Source: Theobroma cacao
Lineage: Eukaryota; Streptophyta; Magnoliopsida; Malvales; Malvaceae
Direction of reading: 5' to 3'
Length of the DNA stretch: 64,000 nt
Assembly (NCBI RefSeq): GCF_000208745.1
Contig: NC_030852.1
Location: 28,624,314 to 28,688,313, forward strand
The notes under the pieces were generated by a model, which made no database searches, was not told the DNA's origin, and saw only the letters and a program-made list of their open reading frames with translations. The position numbers and the translations under genes are program-made. How positions within the stretch are numbered: position 1 is the first letter of the stretch; each line of letters begins with the position of its first letter. Below, piece after piece: positions 59,356 to 64,000 of the stretch.

Positions 59356-62932
<3,577 letters not shown>

Positions 62933-64000
62933 CTTTGGCATGGATGTCAAGAGTGAACCTTCCTGCTTGCATCCTGACTGCTACATCCTGAGAATATTGC
63001 TTGGGCTTCAAGAGTTGATGGCCTGATGGTATTTAGTGAGAGAATTCTGGTACTTGGGTATCCTAAGTTGATTAAGGTGACTGAAACATTGACACTATGG
63101 CAAACTTTTGCACCCTAATTTGGTCACAAACCATTTTATTAGTGTTCGCTTTTATTATAGTTTAGGTCACTGCTGATCATGGTCTGTCTTGTCTGAGTCC
63201 CTTGTCACATTGGTCTCTCAACTTAGATGGTTTATGGTTTTATACACTTTAAGAATGATTTAACCAGCTATTGTTTGGGGGTATAATGGGCTGTCATATC
63301 CTGGCTATGGAATATGTCTGCTTTGTTTTCATGTAAAGCTGATTGTGCTCCCAGTGTAATGTGTAAGGTGGATAATTGGCTTTGAATCTTGGTGGATGGT
63401 TGTTCATTAAACAAGCTTACAATGCTATCATGTCTTTGAGCATGCACCAAATCAAAATTTTAGGGTACTTGTATTATTTCTACTTTGACAGAATGGAATT
63501 ATGGCCAACTGGACTGCAGCTGTGGATGGTTCGTTTGTGATGGAATGAAAAAAAACTAAAAGCTCCTATTATTTGGATTCCAGTGAAAATTGTAAAATTT
63601 TTATTTAATATATAAATGTACATGGAAGTGTGGGAGACAATTCACTTTGTTCAAGGGAAGGATCTTCAATGTTAGATTACTTGGCTGACTTTGCCAAATG
63701 GTTGGGGGTGCGGAATGACATAGATCCACTATGAGGAAACACTTAAGCTTAGCAGAAGTGGCAATAGTCCAAATCCTAGGCACGATTGATCAAAGATCAA
63801 ATAGTCATTCCAACAATAACTTGCTGAGACAAGTTTTGTTGATCGCTTACAAAGTTTAGGATTTCTATAGTTTGCTGCTTTCTGTATTGGAAACCGATTT
63901 CTTTCATGGAATTTCTGTTAGCCTTTACCATTGCTGTCCAATGTAGTTCTCAATGCCCTAAAAGCATTCTAAACAATGGTGCTGCCTCCTACCTTCTTCA
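62933..64000. other. CFIm25 3' region and window end
   Basis: The first part is the CFIm25 3' UTR. Short frames at 63268-63450 and 63601-63783 on the minus strand have no domain. No gene start is visible before the window ends. Confidence 0.5.

Overview
The window is nuclear DNA of a flowering plant, a eudicot and probably a woody rosid (the species is not certain from sequence alone). It has AT-rich intergenic DNA, GT-AG introns, plant-type non-LTR retrotransposon debris, an intronless berberine-bridge-enzyme-like gene and CLE peptide genes. No bacterial, organellar or viral block is visible.

Layout. Bases 1-9190 are gene-poor: a possible retroelement fragment (1-150), a Helitron-like 3' end (near 1219), a decayed LINE on the minus strand (3490-6150) and AT-rich spacer. 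A BBE-like FAD oxidase lies at 9252-10868 (+). A compact gene run follows: SIS-domain isomerase-like protein (12416-13024, -), PP1 inhibitor-2 (13688-15884, -), ARF-like GTPase GB1/ARFRP1 type (18235-20014, +), CTF8 (20788-21892, -) and MBD13-like (22798-27891, -). Then come two tandem CLE precursors (29928-30191 and 32210-32467, -), the membrane steroid/heme-binding protein MSBP/MAPR (34674-36752, -), an F-box/LRR gene (40149-41514, -), an orphan FBD-like exon (about 45693-45898, +), the XPG/GEN-like nuclease SEND1 (46926-51836, +), MSH3 (52580-59355, -) and CFIm25 (59924-62932, +). Reading frame is kept across every splice junction I assembled.

How the genes relate. From memory of Arabidopsis, this order joins three collinear duplicated segments: At5g52190-At5g52240 (SIS, I-2, GB1, CTF8, MBD13, MSBP1), At3g48880-At3g48900 (F-box, MSBP2, SEND1) and At4g25540-At4g25550 (MSH3, CFIm25). 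The window therefore looks like the unfractionated ancestral arrangement. CTF8, SEND1 and MSH3 act in chromosome maintenance, and SEND1 and MSH3 converge tail to tail. Two head-to-head pairs (I-2/GB1 and MSH3/CFIm25) share short promoter regions.

Most noteworthy observations: a tandem CLE pair in which one copy has Gln instead of Arg at peptide position 1, explained by one CpG-type base change; a long imperfect hairpin just downstream of that copy; a repeated module of about 50 residues in the MBD13 tail; two SUMO-interaction-like motifs in the SEND1 tail; altered active-site positions in the BBE-like enzyme; and a tandem array with a period near 248 bp at 37836-38510.
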